64,000 nt of DNA from Flammula alnicola (lineage: Eukaryota > Basidiomycota > Agaricomycetes > Agaricales > Strophariaceae): positions 1 to 64,000 of the forward strand of contig JADNRV010000267.1 in assembly GCA_015499995.1 (NCBI GenBank). Reading direction: 5' to 3'. Positions 10,568 to 22,015 of this stretch are shown here, piece after piece. Position 1 is the first letter of the stretch. The number at the start of each line of letters is the position of its first letter. The notes below the pieces were generated by a model that searched no databases, was not told the origin of the DNA, and saw nothing but the letters and a program-made list of their open reading frames with translations. The position numbers and the translations under genes were made by a program.

Positions 10568-12540
10568 CGGGCAGTCTGAGTTAGCGCAAACATAACGGGT
10601 CTCAGGAAAAGTCCTGTGAACCGATCAAACTTTGAAAGTCCGACCGTGAATCGTGAACCGCGCGCTGCTGCCAAAGCACAGCCACGCCTCAAATGGACTT
10701 CGCCATCGATTCACAACTTTTTGGCGTATGGGAACGGCGATTCACAACTTTGGACAGGTGCGATTCACAATTTGGACCCCTCGATTCACAATTTGGTTCA
10801 CAACTTTTGGCAGGGAAATGGCCCGTATGGCGAAGTCTCAACAGACTTCGCCATTCCCACGTTGGACTTCGCCAGGCCTTCCCATCACCACACGACCATC
10901 GACGTCGTCCGGCCATCGCCATCGCATTTAATACGCCTCACATCCATCGTCCATCCACCCACCACATCACAGCTCACATCCATCACAGCTCATCACGGCA
11001 CAGCTCATCGCGTTCATCATGGTCATCACGGCTGTATGGCCATGCCGTCTCGGTAGTCTCGATGCTCAAGACGCTCAAGACGATCACGCAAGGTAACCCA
11101 CTCATTAGCATTAGCCTCATACCAGCTCGCCCTTTCGGGCACCATTCTCGCAATCTCTCCCTCAGTCAACGCCTCAACTGCTCTGTCTCTGGACCCGTTT
11201 CTCTGGACCCGTTTCTACCACCCCAATTCAATTGTCGACGTCGATTTAATCTCAACTCTCGCTACAATCGCTACAACACCTGCTCACCCTTTCTTCTCTT
11301 AAATCAAATCCACTCCGCCACTCAAATCATAGCTCAATATTCAATGGGCAGCTCAACGGGCATCGCGCAAGTTCGCGCAAGTTCTTCTCGGAGCTCAACG
11401 CATAGTTGGCAGTTGTGGCAGTTGTAGCTTACAGCCACGGACAGTTCAGCAGCTACGAACTTGAGGTACGTATATTGTTATCGTTATCGTTACGTCTTTT
11501 GCCAACCGCCGCCGCCCGCTCTCCTCCAGCTCTCCAGCGCTCCTGCCACTCCTTCCCTCCACCGCTGTCTGTTTGCGTGATGGCCGTCCCATCGCGTTCA
11601 ACCACTGGTGTTCAACCACTGCTACCATTGTTCGACCACCGCTACCAGACCACCGCTACCGCTACCGTACCGCTACCAGTTACCATCGTTTGACCACTGC
11701 TACCCACCGCCGGCTGTCCCACACTGCTCCCACCACTGGCTGTCCCATCATTCAACCACCGCTACACCGCTACCATCGTTCAACCACTGCTCCCATCGTT
11801 CAACCACTGCTACACCGCTACCATCGTTCGACCACTGCTACCACCATTTGACCCACCTTCCCATCGCTACTTTGACCCACCTTCCCATCGCTACCATCAC
11901 CGCTACCATCGTTTGACCACTGCTACCACCGCCCGTTTGACCACCGCTACCACCGCCGGCTGTCCCACACCGCTTCCACCGCCGGGTTGTCGTTCAGCCA
12001 CTGCTACCACCGTTCAACCCCAACCCACCTTACCCATTCGACCTGCCTTACTGTTTGGCTGAAGCCATCGCGGGAGCACACGAGACGAGAGAGGGGCCGG
12101 CCGTCCCATTGTTTTTGTTTTATCGTTTTGCGTGATTGCGAGAGCTTGTGATTGCGAGAGCATGCGAGAGCTTTGCGTGATTGCGAGAGCACACGGAGCA
12201 TGGAGAGAGCGAGCCTGTAGTAGTATTGTAGTAGACAAGATGTGAATAAAGTAAAAATATAAGTGAATATATATACGATGCTATCAAAGAAATGTGCTAT
12301 CGAAGAAATGTATGTACATGACTGACTTATCATACATCATTTCCTCTCTCCCTTTCCTCTCTCCCTCTTCAGCCCCTCTCCCTCTTCAGCCCTTTCACCA
12401 TTCGGAAGTCAACATGCGAGGTCCCGTTGGGTGGTGCCGCCTCACTCAGCCGCCTCAGCCTTAGCCGCCTCAGCCTTCTGACGACCCTAGAAATGGTCCA
12501 GTACAGTGTTCGCCTCGCACATATCACCGACACGAGTTGG
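10568..12540. repeat. Low-complexity, strand-biased repeat tract
   Basis: No gene is visible. From 10640 to 10860 the motif TTCACAA (often GATTCACAA) recurs many times, together with GACTTCGCCA. From about 10900 the plus strand becomes pyrimidine-rich (CATCAC, CCATC). From 11600 to 12010 there is a degenerate array of CCACYGCTACC and ATCGTTYRACCACTGC units. Around 12120-12200 GTGATTGCGAGAGC repeats. Long open frames here are a consequence of base composition. This is probably decayed non-autonomous transposon DNA; I found no termini. Confidence 0.6.
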
Positions 12541-12570
12541 GAATGATGGCCTCTAGTTGGGAATGATGGC

Positions 12571-12645
12571 CTCTATGGGAGACACGGCGGTGAACCTCTA
12601 TGGGAGACACGGCGGTGAACCTCTATGGGAGACACGGCGGCGAAC
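12571..12645. repeat. 25-bp tandem repeat, three copies
   Basis: Three head-to-tail copies of a 25-bp unit beginning CTCTATGGGAGACACGGCGG; the third differs by one base near its end. A partial upstream echo (GGGAATGATGGCCTCTA, twice) lies at 12538-12575. Confidence 0.9.
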
Positions 12646-13520
12646 CTCGATGCAGGTTCGCCGCCGCACGGTGCCCCTCGATTCTTCCTGTGGCACTTCC
12701 TTTTACCCGCTCTCCTCGCTCCCTGAACCGTCGGTACCTCTGTCGGTACCTCTCTCTCTCGAGCGTGCCTGTCGCACCACTGCCCGTTGCATCACTTCTC
12801 GTGTCGCACGTTCAGCAGAGCCTCCTTTGCCCTCTCTCTCCCTCGTCTGCTCTCTCTCGCGCGCATTGCACCCCTTCTCGTGTCACGCGTTCAGCAACCT
12901 CAATGAGGAGCCTCGCAATGAAGAGCCGCCTCGTCCTCTTTCTCGCTGAATGACATTATTAAATTGTATAATAGATGAGATATGAGTAATATAGAAAGTA
13001 ATATAGACACGAAAAATATGATACAAAAGAGCTATAAAGTGAAAGATATGATACAAAAGAAAGCATATTGTGAAGAAGAAGAGGAGGGGTGGCACATTGT
13101 AAGCGGAAATCTTGTGTATCCTGGTCTCTAATTTTTTTTCTTCGCCTGCGGCGCGCCCCCCTTCTTACTGCTTACCCGATTTAGGACTTCACCTGGGGTT
13201 TCCCGCGCCCCAGGACAGGTCACAACTTTTTCGTGAACCGTCCGCCAATTCACACGTCACAAGTTGTGAATTACCGCTTTAGACTTCTACTAGGGTTTCC
13301 AGGTCTCCACGATGTGCAACCAAACAAGCTCCCATGGCGGGCAGCATAAATTATGCAGGTCCCCATGATGGGCAACTAATCCGCTTCCACGCTGGAAGTC
13401 TTCACAATGGATAGTAGACCCGGCTTGAAATGCACAAGGGCTGTAAGATGTGGAGGCTTACCCTTTGTGGACTTCCTTTCTATAGTCACAGTAAACGCTG
13501 TTAAATACATAGAGACAAGA
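12646..13520. other. Gene-free repeat-derived stretch
   Basis: CT-rich plus strand to about 12950, then an AT-rich segment with two imperfect copies of ATATGATACAAAAGA (13016-13070). A diverged pair of blocks of the type TTTAGACTTCTACTAGGGTTTCC occurs at about 13182-13205 and 13280-13305. One isolated relative of the 55-bp minisatellite unit lies at about 13305-13378. No credible coding sequence. Confidence 0.6.
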
Positions 13521-13529
13521 AAGTTATGT

Positions 13530-14157
13530 GGGGGTGGGCATCCACAGTTCGTCTGATAGGGCGCATGACTAAGCGCACAGCCACACGAAAGCGCGCCGCT
13601 CTCGCACAATTCAACATTTCAAGTTCTGAGTCGTCGTTCTTTCTCGTTCCAGCATAAATATTGTCCACGATGTACCCTTAATAATCAGGAGCTTTCACGA
13701 AATTTGTGGCTGCTGTACATGCTTTTTCTTCCTGCAATATTGGCGGGGCCACCCAAGATATAGGCTGTCACATGTGTGACAGATGTGCTTGTGTGATGTT
13801 TTTGACTGGTTGCTTCAGTACCATTTTAAAAAGGCATCTCGCAAGCTGGTTCTCTGCGGTTTGGCAAGTGCAATTTTAAAGTAGAAAGCTTTCGAGGCTT
13901 GGTTAAATATTTGAGATATATGTGTCTAAAGATGAGATCAATAATGTAATGGCTCATCTTTAGACAGATCTAGCAAAAAGGTTGCCAAGCCTCGAAAGAA
14001 TACTCAATTTAGCGTCGATTCATGTCAAAACCTCAATAATTAGGTGAGAATTGCGCCTATAATCGGTACCGGCGTTTTTGATATGACCTTTGGCAGGGAG
14101 GCCTTAGATATAATTATGTACAAATAAAGAGGCGCGTCACAGGCCGTGCCCACCCCC
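13530..14157. mobile_element. Non-autonomous TIR element (hAT- or Mutator-like MITE)
   Basis: A 628-bp element with 11-bp perfect terminal inverted repeats, GGGGGTGGGCA at 13530-13540 and TGCCCACCCCC at 14147-14157. It is flanked by the direct repeat AAGTTATGT (13521-13529 and 14158-14166). The duplication can be read as 8 or 9 bp because the TIR and duplication ends are ambiguous; 8 bp would suit hAT and 9 bp Mutator. The interior encodes no transposase and holds a 110-bp foldback. Confidence 0.78.
13889..13998. repeat. Nested perfect inverted repeats (foldback)
   Basis: Outer arms CTTTCGAGGCTTGG (13889-13902) and its exact complement (13985-13998); inner arms TGTCTAAAGATGAG (13923-13936) and its exact complement (13953-13966). 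The two 14-bp stems are separated by about 20 unpaired bases on each side, with a 16-base terminal loop. It lies inside the MITE. Confidence 0.9.
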
Positions 14158-14279
14158 AAGTTATGTAAATGTTAAGATGATGATGAAAGACTTAGCTTCT
14201 GATATAGAGATAACCACATTTGCACTTTGTTTCTTTGAAAATCTCTGCATTCTGAAAGTTCGAGGTGTCGCGCAATCAA

Positions 14280-14665
14280 ACAAGCATGCCCACGGCAGGC
14301 AGCATAACAAACAGGTCCCCACGATGGGCAACCAAATGAGCATGCCCAGGATTGGCAGCGTAATGAACAGGTCCCCATGGTGGGCAACCAACAAGCATAC
14401 CCACGACGGGCAGCATAACAAACAGGTCCCCACGGTGGCGACCAAATAAGCATGCCCAGGATTGGCAGCGTAACGAACAGGTCCCCACGGTGGGCAACCA
14501 ACATGCATACCCACTTCTTGATACCCACTGCGGGCAGCATAACAAATAGGTCCCCACGATGGGCAACCAAACGAGCATACCGACGATGGGCAGCGTAATG
14601 AACCGGACGGCGGGCAACACCAAGATGGAGGCAACATGCATACCCACAGCAGGCAGCATAAGAAA
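14280..14665. repeat. Minisatellite of ~55-bp units with two alternating types
   Basis: About seven units beginning AYRWGCATRCC, starting near 14280, 14335, 14391, 14445, 14501, 14571 and 14630. Type A carries GGCAGCATAACAAACAGG and type B carries ATTGGCAGCGTAATGAACAG. The first four alternate A-B-A-B, a 110-bp higher-order period; later units are expanded or degenerate. The long minus-strand frames across it are repeat artefacts. Confidence 0.88.
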
Positions 14666-15077
14666 CATGTTCCCGGTCTCTATGGTTCTTTAGATGAGCT
14701 TACGAAAACAACTTGAAAGAGAGAAGATCATTACTTGAAGGTTTAGAATGTGAAGAACAACGTAGCTTCTCTGTTGGTGAGGTTTCCTTAAGTTCTCCCT
14801 TCTCCTCTCTTTCTGAGTCTCAGATCCCACAAAGAAATTATAAGAATGGCTATGCAAAGGGACGAGGGTGGAGATAAACTAATTAGCGAAAATTTCAGGG
14901 CTCAACTAAGGCTCTGTCGATGATGAGTGTTGAGCGCAAAGCACGGATGTCGCAGGCGCGACCTCTCTCCTGATTTGTCAGCCCAGACTCTCAAGTTCGT
15001 TTGGGCACAACCTCCAAGCTCTCTAGAGTCCCTCTCATTATTGATGTTAAATTGCATTAGATTGTGTTAATTTAGTT
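14666..15077. other. Intergenic, downstream of MDV1-like gene
   Basis: About 410 bp with no repeat or coding signal I can support. It should contain the 3' UTR and poly(A) region of the minus-strand MDV1-like gene. Confidence 0.5.
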
Positions 15078-17698
15078 CTATAGTGACCATATCTTAATTT
15101 TGGCATCCCGTCCACCAGTTACGAGATAGCGGTCCATGTATCGAAGCCTTTCCACAGGTTTCGTGTGGCCGTTAGTCAGAAGAGTCGACTTCTGCGAACT
15201 TGTACGATTGTACACCTAGCATAATAGCAAGGTAAGTGAGTCGAGTATTCAAGGGTGATGAGTCCTAATAGCACCTTAACACCGTTTTCGCCAGTCGCTG
15301 CGATAATCTTCCGAGTATCGAATTGCAATGCGGTAACCGCGTGATCAAATTGAATGGTTTCAAAGATGCCACCCGTTCGAAGATCCCAGACCTGCAAGGC
15401 ATGATATCGAATCATTAAGATATTTTGAAACATAATAGATACTGACCTTCAATGTCTTGTCGAGACTTCCACTTGCAATGTGGATTTCGTCAAACTGTAG
15501 ACATGTTACTGGACCTGTATGTCCCAGCAATGTTCTGTGAGCCTGCCCAGTGCGCACTGAGCGAGTGGTGTTCGTTAGAAAGTAAAAAGAGGACATCATG
15601 AATAGGCTTACTATCCCACATCCTGACAGCGCCATCACCGCTGCCGCTAACCAGTCCGTATCCCCAGAATTGGACTCCGCCCACAAAGTCCTCGTATATT
15701 TCCCTGGTTCCGTCTGCATACGGTGGAGTCTGCACAGCAAAACTACCCGGGAAAGATTGACTAGCCAACGGGCTTGTAAGATTACCATTAGCCGGGTGTG
15801 ATATTGCCCAAAGAATATCCATGGTCATGACACATTGACCTGTTGTCAAATCCCACTGCCGCAGAGTTTTGTCGGAAGCCCCAGTTACCTACACCAGCTG
15901 GTTAATATTTTGAGACGGCAATTTTTTGTTGAGGCTTACCAAACATTCATCCTCAAAATAGAGGGCAGTTACCGCCTGTGTATGACCTTCGAGAAGCCGC
16001 GCACAAGGGCCATCTCGTTGAGGGACGTTTTCTTGACTCGATCTAATTCCATGAGACGATTCCGCCGATTGCCCGTCTCCCTCGTCTTCCTCCGCAACGT
16101 CACTCAGACTGGTCATATCCGCTTCACCCCACCCCTCATCATCCTCTACTCTTCTTAGATCCCACAACCTCACATTACCGTCTGCACCACCAGTCAAGCA
16201 CACATGATCCTCGACCTGCAAGCAATGCACAGCCCCGACATGGCCCCGTAGCCGACCGACCTCCTCGCCTGACAAAAGGTCCCAGACACGAGGTTGCGCA
16301 TCCTCTTGCGAGGCAGTAACTAGGGTGCCGTATGGCTCTGAGAAGTCAAGCGCAGTGATAGGAGTGGTGTGGCTATCCAGCGTCTGAGGTCCTTGTGAGA
16401 TAGAATTCTTAAGTTTGAGCAGAGAAGTTGCATACCATGAAGGCAACTCCTGGGGGAAGTTCGTCATGCTCAGACGGCAAAAAAGCAGGTCCTTTCAAGA
16501 ATTTCGGTAATGACATCAATGAGCAACCAAAAATTGGACATACCTTTCCGTCGACGGGAACTCGGCGGAAGATGAAGATTTTGAACTGAGGTGGTTGGAC
16601 GCTGATTCGAAGTTTTCTCGAACGCCATCCTCTCTTTCACACCTTCCACTAACAGAACGATTTAGTCGGGTATTTTCTGTTAAAGAAGTCCACCCACGTT
16701 CGTCGTCTAGTTCTAGCTCATCCTCCTGTAGTTTGAGTAAGTCCTGCTCAAGTTTTGCTCTGATGCCATCGAGAGCTTGTATTTTGTGCGTAATCTCTTC
16801 AATTTCATTGTTGACGAGGCTCTATTCACAACATAAATTTTAGATCAGAAAAGAGCAACGGATCGAGATGAATACACGCACCCTTTTGACATGAATGTTC
16901 TCCTTATCGCGTAGGATTTCTTGTGACTGCCGTGATAGTTCCTCTATCCCCAACTTCTTTGTAGCACTGAGACTCTCCCTGCCTTTTTTTGGATGACGAA
17001 CGACCACGACATCTTCTTCGCTAGCAACACTCTGCCCTTCGTGCTCGTGCTCGTCTGCAAGTAAGCCCCGCGCACTCATGCCCAGCCTTTTCAGCCCAAG
17101 GCGCGGTGTATCCACATTGCGCATTTGTCTCCTCCGCGTCTTGCTTTGCTCAGCACTCGGAATCGTGGCGTTAAATCCGCGCAGCAGACTAACATTAGAT
17201 GCAACACCTTCAGGTTCTGGAACTTCCGCCTCGAGCAGTTCCTCTGTCGCCTCGAAAATTTGTAGGTCACCCGAAGTGATGCGGCGGGAACCAAGCCCTA
17301 TCCGTAACGGAGCGCGCCCAAGGGTTGCAAAATCCATTCTCGGTCTCAATGATGATGATCCAACAATCGACGCGCGTGGCCTTGAGGAAACAGTAGCTGC
17401 AGAGTTCATCATACGCGGTGTCATTATCACGGGCGCGACTGCACAACGGAAAAAGCAATTTAGTCTGCCAGAAATACATGTCGGATTATTCAAATCAGAG
17501 GTACATACGTTCAGAGAGAATACGAGTGGAGTCGTTCTTCTTGTGGTTGAAAGGTGCTATAAAGACCTTCTGTACGAGCTCGAATTTGCTGAACGCGCTA
17601 GATGAGGTTGAAGCACCCTCCGTTACTATAGGATCCAAGCCTGTCTTTGGATTCTGCCGTCGGCCATTGTTTGAATGACCCCGTAGGTCTGAACCCAT
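15078..17698 (-). CDS. MDV1: Mitochondrial division protein 1 (Mdv1/Caf4-like) WD40 adaptor
   Basis: Adaptor that links outer-membrane Fis1 to the dynamin-like GTPase in mitochondrial fission. Start [12 protein letters not shown] (ATG 17696-17698). The N-terminal third is low-complexity; a coiled coil near [14 protein letters not shown] and [19 protein letters not shown] follows at about 16700-16830, then a linker to [16 protein letters not shown]. Seven-bladed WD40 repeats begin at [13 protein letters not shown] and include [25 protein letters not shown] and [10 protein letters not shown], ending [12 protein letters not shown] and TAG at 15078-15080. The coiled coil plus C-terminal WD40 order is the Mdv1/Caf4 signature. 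An acidic insert lies between blades 2 and 3 ([15 protein letters not shown]). At least eight introns are needed. Caf4 and Mdv1 cannot be told apart; most fungi have one copy. Confidence 0.88.
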
Positions 17699-18176
17699 GC
17701 TATATGGGCAGTCCGAAGAACGGAAACCGAGAAGAAGTACGAGGATGAAAGGTGAAGATAGACTTTTTGCTGCAGCCGGTTTCTGACGTTCCTCAGGCTC
17801 AGTTCACCAACATAGTCTGAGCCCTGCCCCCTTTGGAATTCTTTCCCACGCGCTGCACAAGCGAAGATGTTCCAACAAGGTCAGCTCAATGAGAGCTTAG
17901 ATACATTTGGGATTTATGTCCTTACAATGATATTGCTATATAGATTGCCTTTAATGCAGGCGTATAAATGCAAAATCTAACCTAGTTTCCTAGAACCACT
18001 GTCTAGCTGCGCAGGATGCTGCTTCCTCTTTCCATACACCTGGGCCTGTGCAGTGCCTATTTCACTGGAAATTGGCCCAACAGTTTGAAGACGCGGTCCA
18101 AGTAGCCAATATGAGGATGGATCTAGGAGCCTCGCTGCATTTCGGCCGCGCCGCATGAACCCGCCTCACGACGTGT
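17699..18176. other. Promoter-side intergenic region of MDV1-like gene
   Basis: 478 bp between the MDV1-like start and the stop of the next minus-strand gene. It should hold the MDV1 promoter and the neighbour's 3' UTR. No coding signal seen. Confidence 0.5.
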
Positions 18177-18955
18177 TCATCGAGCCCAACTCAAGTCAAT
18201 TATCATGCCGAGACCATACGGCCGCAGATCATACTCCTGGCGCAGAAGAGGAGAGCTCGTTGTGGAATCGGGTACCACTTGGATGGGAGGACTTGTTGGC
18301 TGAGTCTCCCTCGTTGATGGTATTGCTGCTAAGTTTCTGTGAGGATCAACCGTTGGACTTGCGTATTTTATGGGCAACTGAGAAGGTACGAGGGGAGTCG
18401 AAGATGATGATTTTGGACCAAATTGTCGTAAGCGTGACCAAAACCCTGAAGTGGCGACGGCAGATGTCGTCGGAACAGCGAATGTGGTATTAGACGTTGA
18501 TTCGTCGTCAGTGTCGGGGTAGATAAGGAAGCTTTGTGGCTCTGCGCGGCTACGTGCCTCCAATTCTTCCTGGACTTCGGTGTCCTCCAATATCTTCTGG
18601 CGCTCCAAGTCCTGCCTCAGTCGTTGCACGCTGAGATATTCCCAATGTGAAACGTTGAATGGCTCGAAGAAGCCTCCACCTGAGAAATCACACCAACAAC
18701 GATCTACCGCGCGCATTACGGTGGGCAAAGGCTTGGCATAGTTTGGCATAAGGGTGGCGTTCAGTGCTTCTGCGAATGTTGTGATGTTCTCTGACCAGGG
18801 TGTGGTAAGAGGGCTGTCGATAGGAAATGGTTGCCAGTAACATGAAGAGATAAAGAGGGTAGTCAGTAGAACGATGCAATAGAAACTAGACAAATTTTAT
18901 GAGATATAGCAACGACATTAGGTAGGAGAAAGACCAACCAAGGTTTCGCGTGCAT
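18177..18955 (-). CDS. Hypothetical secreted or single-pass membrane protein
   Basis: Not recognised. The best model starts at MHAKP (ATG 18953-18955), is spliced by an intron of about 51 bp (near 18892-18942), and joins in frame to CFYCIVLLTTLFISSCYW, giving a signal peptide or type II anchor of 15-18 hydrophobic residues. The ectodomain has an N-glycosylation-like NIT and NAT, then RCWCDFSGGGFFEPFNVSHW, which looks like a conserved aromatic/Cys motif, then a charged helix (LRQDLERQKILEDTEVQEEL), a Ser/Thr/Pro-rich linker and a C-terminus EYDLRPYGLGMIIDLSWAR. Length is about 245 residues. The open frame is long and complex, so it is likely a real gene. Function and start are uncertain; a longer 5' end through the hydrophobic frame up to 19160 is possible. 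Confidence 0.6.
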
Positions 18956-19305
18956 GGTCAGCGAGAAAAGGAACAATATGAGGAAATAGGGAGGCGCCGT
19001 GGGCAAAGGCAAAAGGAGCAATGGCAAAAACCAGCGCGTGCACCTGGACGAGGGGTGAGCACAGAATAAAGAAGAATTTGAATGTACATACCACATAGCG
19101 ACTTGACAAGGACCATCATGAAGCAAAGTGCAGGATGACTGAGCGTGGCCGGAGATCGGCACGCGGCCGGCAATATATCCTCTTTCGTTACCGAGCTCCG
19201 GTCGGGTACTTCCTTAAAAGTGTCGTGAACTTTCTGGACGATTCTACGACTGTCCTAGACGCCCTCTTAAACTTGTCCTCCATCCCATTCAATCTCACAG
19301 ACGCG
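18956..19305. promoter_or_regulatory. Divergent intergenic region, hypothetical gene and p23
   Basis: 350 bp between divergent start codons. CT-rich patches lie before the p23 start (19216-19300). No defined motif is claimed. Confidence 0.45.
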
Positions 19306-20220
19306 ATGGTTCAACATCCCGAAGTACTCTGGGCGCAAAGGAGCTCTGACTCTGACGAGGAAAAGGTACACCTCTCTTTCGTTCCTGATGGTCTTGATCT
19401 CCTTTGACGCGTCCTTCGTTTTCGCGCCTCTCTATTTTTCACAGAATATCCTCTATGTCACCGTTAATTTACCAGATATCAAAGAGGCTACGCTGGAATA
19501 TAACTTGACTCCTACTTCAATCTCATTCAAAACAAAGGCTGGAACGTAAGTCATCTTTTACTAGACACTCCTCGCGCCACACTTATCTGTTTTTATAGTC
19601 AAGAGAAGGAATATGCCTTCGATCTCGATTTTTTCGGCGAAGTTGTGCCAGAGGTTTGTTATGAAAATTACTCCTTAAACGAAATATTGAACGTCTCTTC
19701 GTATTTTAGAAATCATCCAAAAAGCTGAATTCCCGGTCCTTCAACCTTCACATCCGCAAGAAGGAGAAGAAGTCTGAATACTGGCCTCGGCTTACCAAGG
19801 AGAAAGTAAAAAATGCCTTCCTCAAGACGGACTTCAGCAAATGGGTTGATGAAGACGAGCAAGATGGTCATGTAGACGAAGTTCCAGAGGATATGGATCC
19901 TATGGGAGGTATGGGAGGCATGGGAGGCATGGGAGGCATGGGAGGTATGCCCGGTATGGAAGGCATGGGAGGTATGGGTGGTATGGGTGGTCCAGGAGGC
20001 ATGGACTTTGAAAAGGTCATTACCCGTCTTTTGACCCTTTGACCCAATCACTGATCTCGCATTTTAGATGATGGCTCAAATGGGTGGTATGGGTGGTATG
20101 GGAGGAGGAGGTATGCCCGACTTTGGGGCTGGCCCATCTGGATCAGGCGGCGCGGATGAAGAAGATGACTCTGACGATGATGGCCCTCCTCCTCTCGAAG
20201 ACGCCGAGCCGGCTAAGTAG
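19306..20220 (+). CDS. SBA1: Hsp90 co-chaperone p23/Sba1 (Wos2-like)
   Basis: p23 binds ATP-bound Hsp90 and slows its cycle. Start MVQHPEVLWAQRSSDSDEE (ATG 19306-19308); exons are joined by short introns at about 19366-19443, 19548-19599, 19652-19709 and 20016-20067. The CS domain reads ILYVTVNLPDIKEATLEY, SISFKTKAG, YAFDLDFFGEVVPE, then the diagnostic KKSEYWPRLTKEK and FSKWVDEDEQ. This WPRLTKEK and W-V-DEDE pattern identifies p23 among CS proteins. The tail is a Gly-Met repeat (GGMGGM many times) and ends in an acidic EEDDSDDDGPPPLEDAEPAK, with TAG at 20218-20220. The GGM expansion is fungal-typical. Housekeeping gene, convergent with the following minus-strand secreted protein (about 296 bp between stops). 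Confidence 0.93.
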
Positions 20221-20516
20221 ACGCGCGATTAGATTGCCGCTGCTCATGGTGTTCATGGATTTGCCATGTCCACTGTGGCCTTCGATCTTTCCAAGATCTC
20301 TAGTTCCCTTGCCTATCCCAAAAGCTGGAGTTTCGTCAACGCGATGCCACTCGAGGCTTATGTACAGTTCTAATGAAAAGTCAATGAAAACATGAAAGTC
20401 AGTGGATCTTTTGAAGACGGCAATGCCTTGAATTAAATTTCCAATTCATTATGTACAATAATCCCCAAGCAATCCAGTAAATAAGTTAATGCGGTATCCA
20501 AAAACAATCGAACCAA

Positions 20517-22015
20517 TCAAGCAACAGTGAACTAGAGATGCAGAGGATATGTCGTCAGGATTCATCGCATTTGCGGGTATAACAGTGCGGAACTTACGTA
20601 GACAACATCGTCAAGAGACCCATGTTGTGCAATTGGCACCAACACGGGCTGGTGGTTGGCTGCTGTGTTGATGGACGAGAGCTTGTAGAAACCGGCGGGC
20701 AGACCGCTATCTACGTCAGCATTAAGAACACCATTTTGAGCCACGCCGTTCAACCCCTTGAAGAAGGCGAAGACGTTGGGGTCGAGCACGGTCGTCGAAT
20801 CCAGGGCGTCGATTTTTTCAATGACGACGTGAGAGTGACCGCGGATGATCCCCTGGGCATTAATTTGCTGAGGAGCGGAAAAGTAGTTCTGTTGGGCATT
20901 CACGAAGTTTCCGGTCTCGAGGTTCTTGATGCCCATCTGGATTGTGAAGAGGGTGTTTGCCTTGACCGTGGCGCCGTTCTTCGGGAAGAGGAATTTCGAA
21001 GAGGGCATTGCTGTCTTGGAGGGGATAACTCCCATGGGTGCTGGGTTGCATGATCCGTCAACTACTTGAGCACCGTTGGTCAGGGGAAGCTTAACGGTCA
21101 AGCAGAAGTTGATGAAGTTATTGGTTGATGTCAGAGAAGCTACTTGTCCTACAGTCGCAAAAGAAAACTGTCAGGAGCAAAAACCTCACGACAGAATGTC
21201 ACTAACCAGCTGCGGGGACGCCTTGTCCGTCGTTGGCGAAACCCTTAGCGATCACAGTGGGGTCAAGAGCTGAGTACAGAACATATCGTCAATAAAATTG
21301 TGTAGTAAGAGCTGAGAGGCGCCTACTCAGTGAGGTTTGGGCATCTCCCTAAATTGTATATTCGTTTAAATTGCGGTTGCATACAATGGGATAAATAACT
21401 TACATTCTGTTGAGCCGGGGGAGCCGCAGCAGAGGTCTCAGCAGGAGGAGCTTGTGTGGCACTGGAAGCAGAGGCAGCACCAGCCTGAGCACCGGTCTAC
21501 AATGGCTTTGTGAGATAATTAGTGGCGCTTCATTCATTTATAGCATACCGCAGCAATGCGCGCCGCCAGGTCAGCTGGTGTCGTGCAAGCGATGCTCGTT
21601 CCTGGCGAGTTGACTAAAGGAAGTGCGGCGCAACTGTAGAATACATATATTATGTGAGTGTGTACGGCAACATGATAGACCATGCTCAACACTCACACTG
21701 TCCCAGCTCCGCAACCCAGAATAGTGAACTTGCCACCCACACATTGCGCAAACCCGCCATCGATGCAAGCATCTTCGGGGGCGGTACATGGGGAATTGGT
21801 GTTGAGTGTCTTGAATTTATCGCTGCAGAGTGAGTTCAAGTTCAATGATCCCTGTCAAGCTCTCTCGTAAAAAATGGGACATACTTCAAAGCGATGGCTG
21901 CCTGGCCATTCGCAAGAGTAAACCCTGCCTGCCTTGCCACTCTAACATATGGCAGCGATCGCGCCGAAGTTGACAGGGCGAATGCCAATGTCATAAAAAT
22001 ACCGGTGATCTGCAT
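20517..22015 (-). CDS. Secreted protein with CBM19-like N-terminal domain (agaricomycete family)
   Basis: Extracellular protein of a basidiomycete family sometimes mislabelled in databases as ribosomal S17 (from memory). It begins MQITGIFMTLAFALSTSARS, a clear signal peptide (ATG 22013-22015). After an intron come DKFKTLNTNSPCTAPEDAC and DGGFAQCVGGKFTILGCGAG, then ALPLVNSPGTSIAC and AARIAATG: a Cys-rich module like chitin-binding CBM19. A Ala/Pro-rich linker follows. The C-terminal domain has GSCNPAPMGVIPSKTAMPSS, NLETGNFVNAQQNYFSAPQQ, GHSHVVIEKIDALDSTT, AFFKGLNG, LPAGFYKLSSINTAANHQPV and AQHGSLDDVVY. A final intron gives VYFTVA and TGA at 20517-20519. Biochemical role unknown; binding to chitin is an inference from the N-terminal module. 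A paralog is at 25380. Confidence 0.82.

Noticed and set aside
12557..12953. Possible plus-strand gene with Arg/Thr-rich product
   Set aside because: Starts in the 25-bp triplicate and continues in CT-rich simple sequence in two frames equally.
10616..13305. Single TIR element spanning the TTCACAA-rich tract
   Set aside because: TTCACAA/TTGTGAA motifs occur at both edges, but no matching termini or target duplication could be found.
14172..14668. Three overlapping minus-strand frames with Cys/Trp-rich repeats
   Set aside because: Direct translation of the 55-bp minisatellite in three frames.
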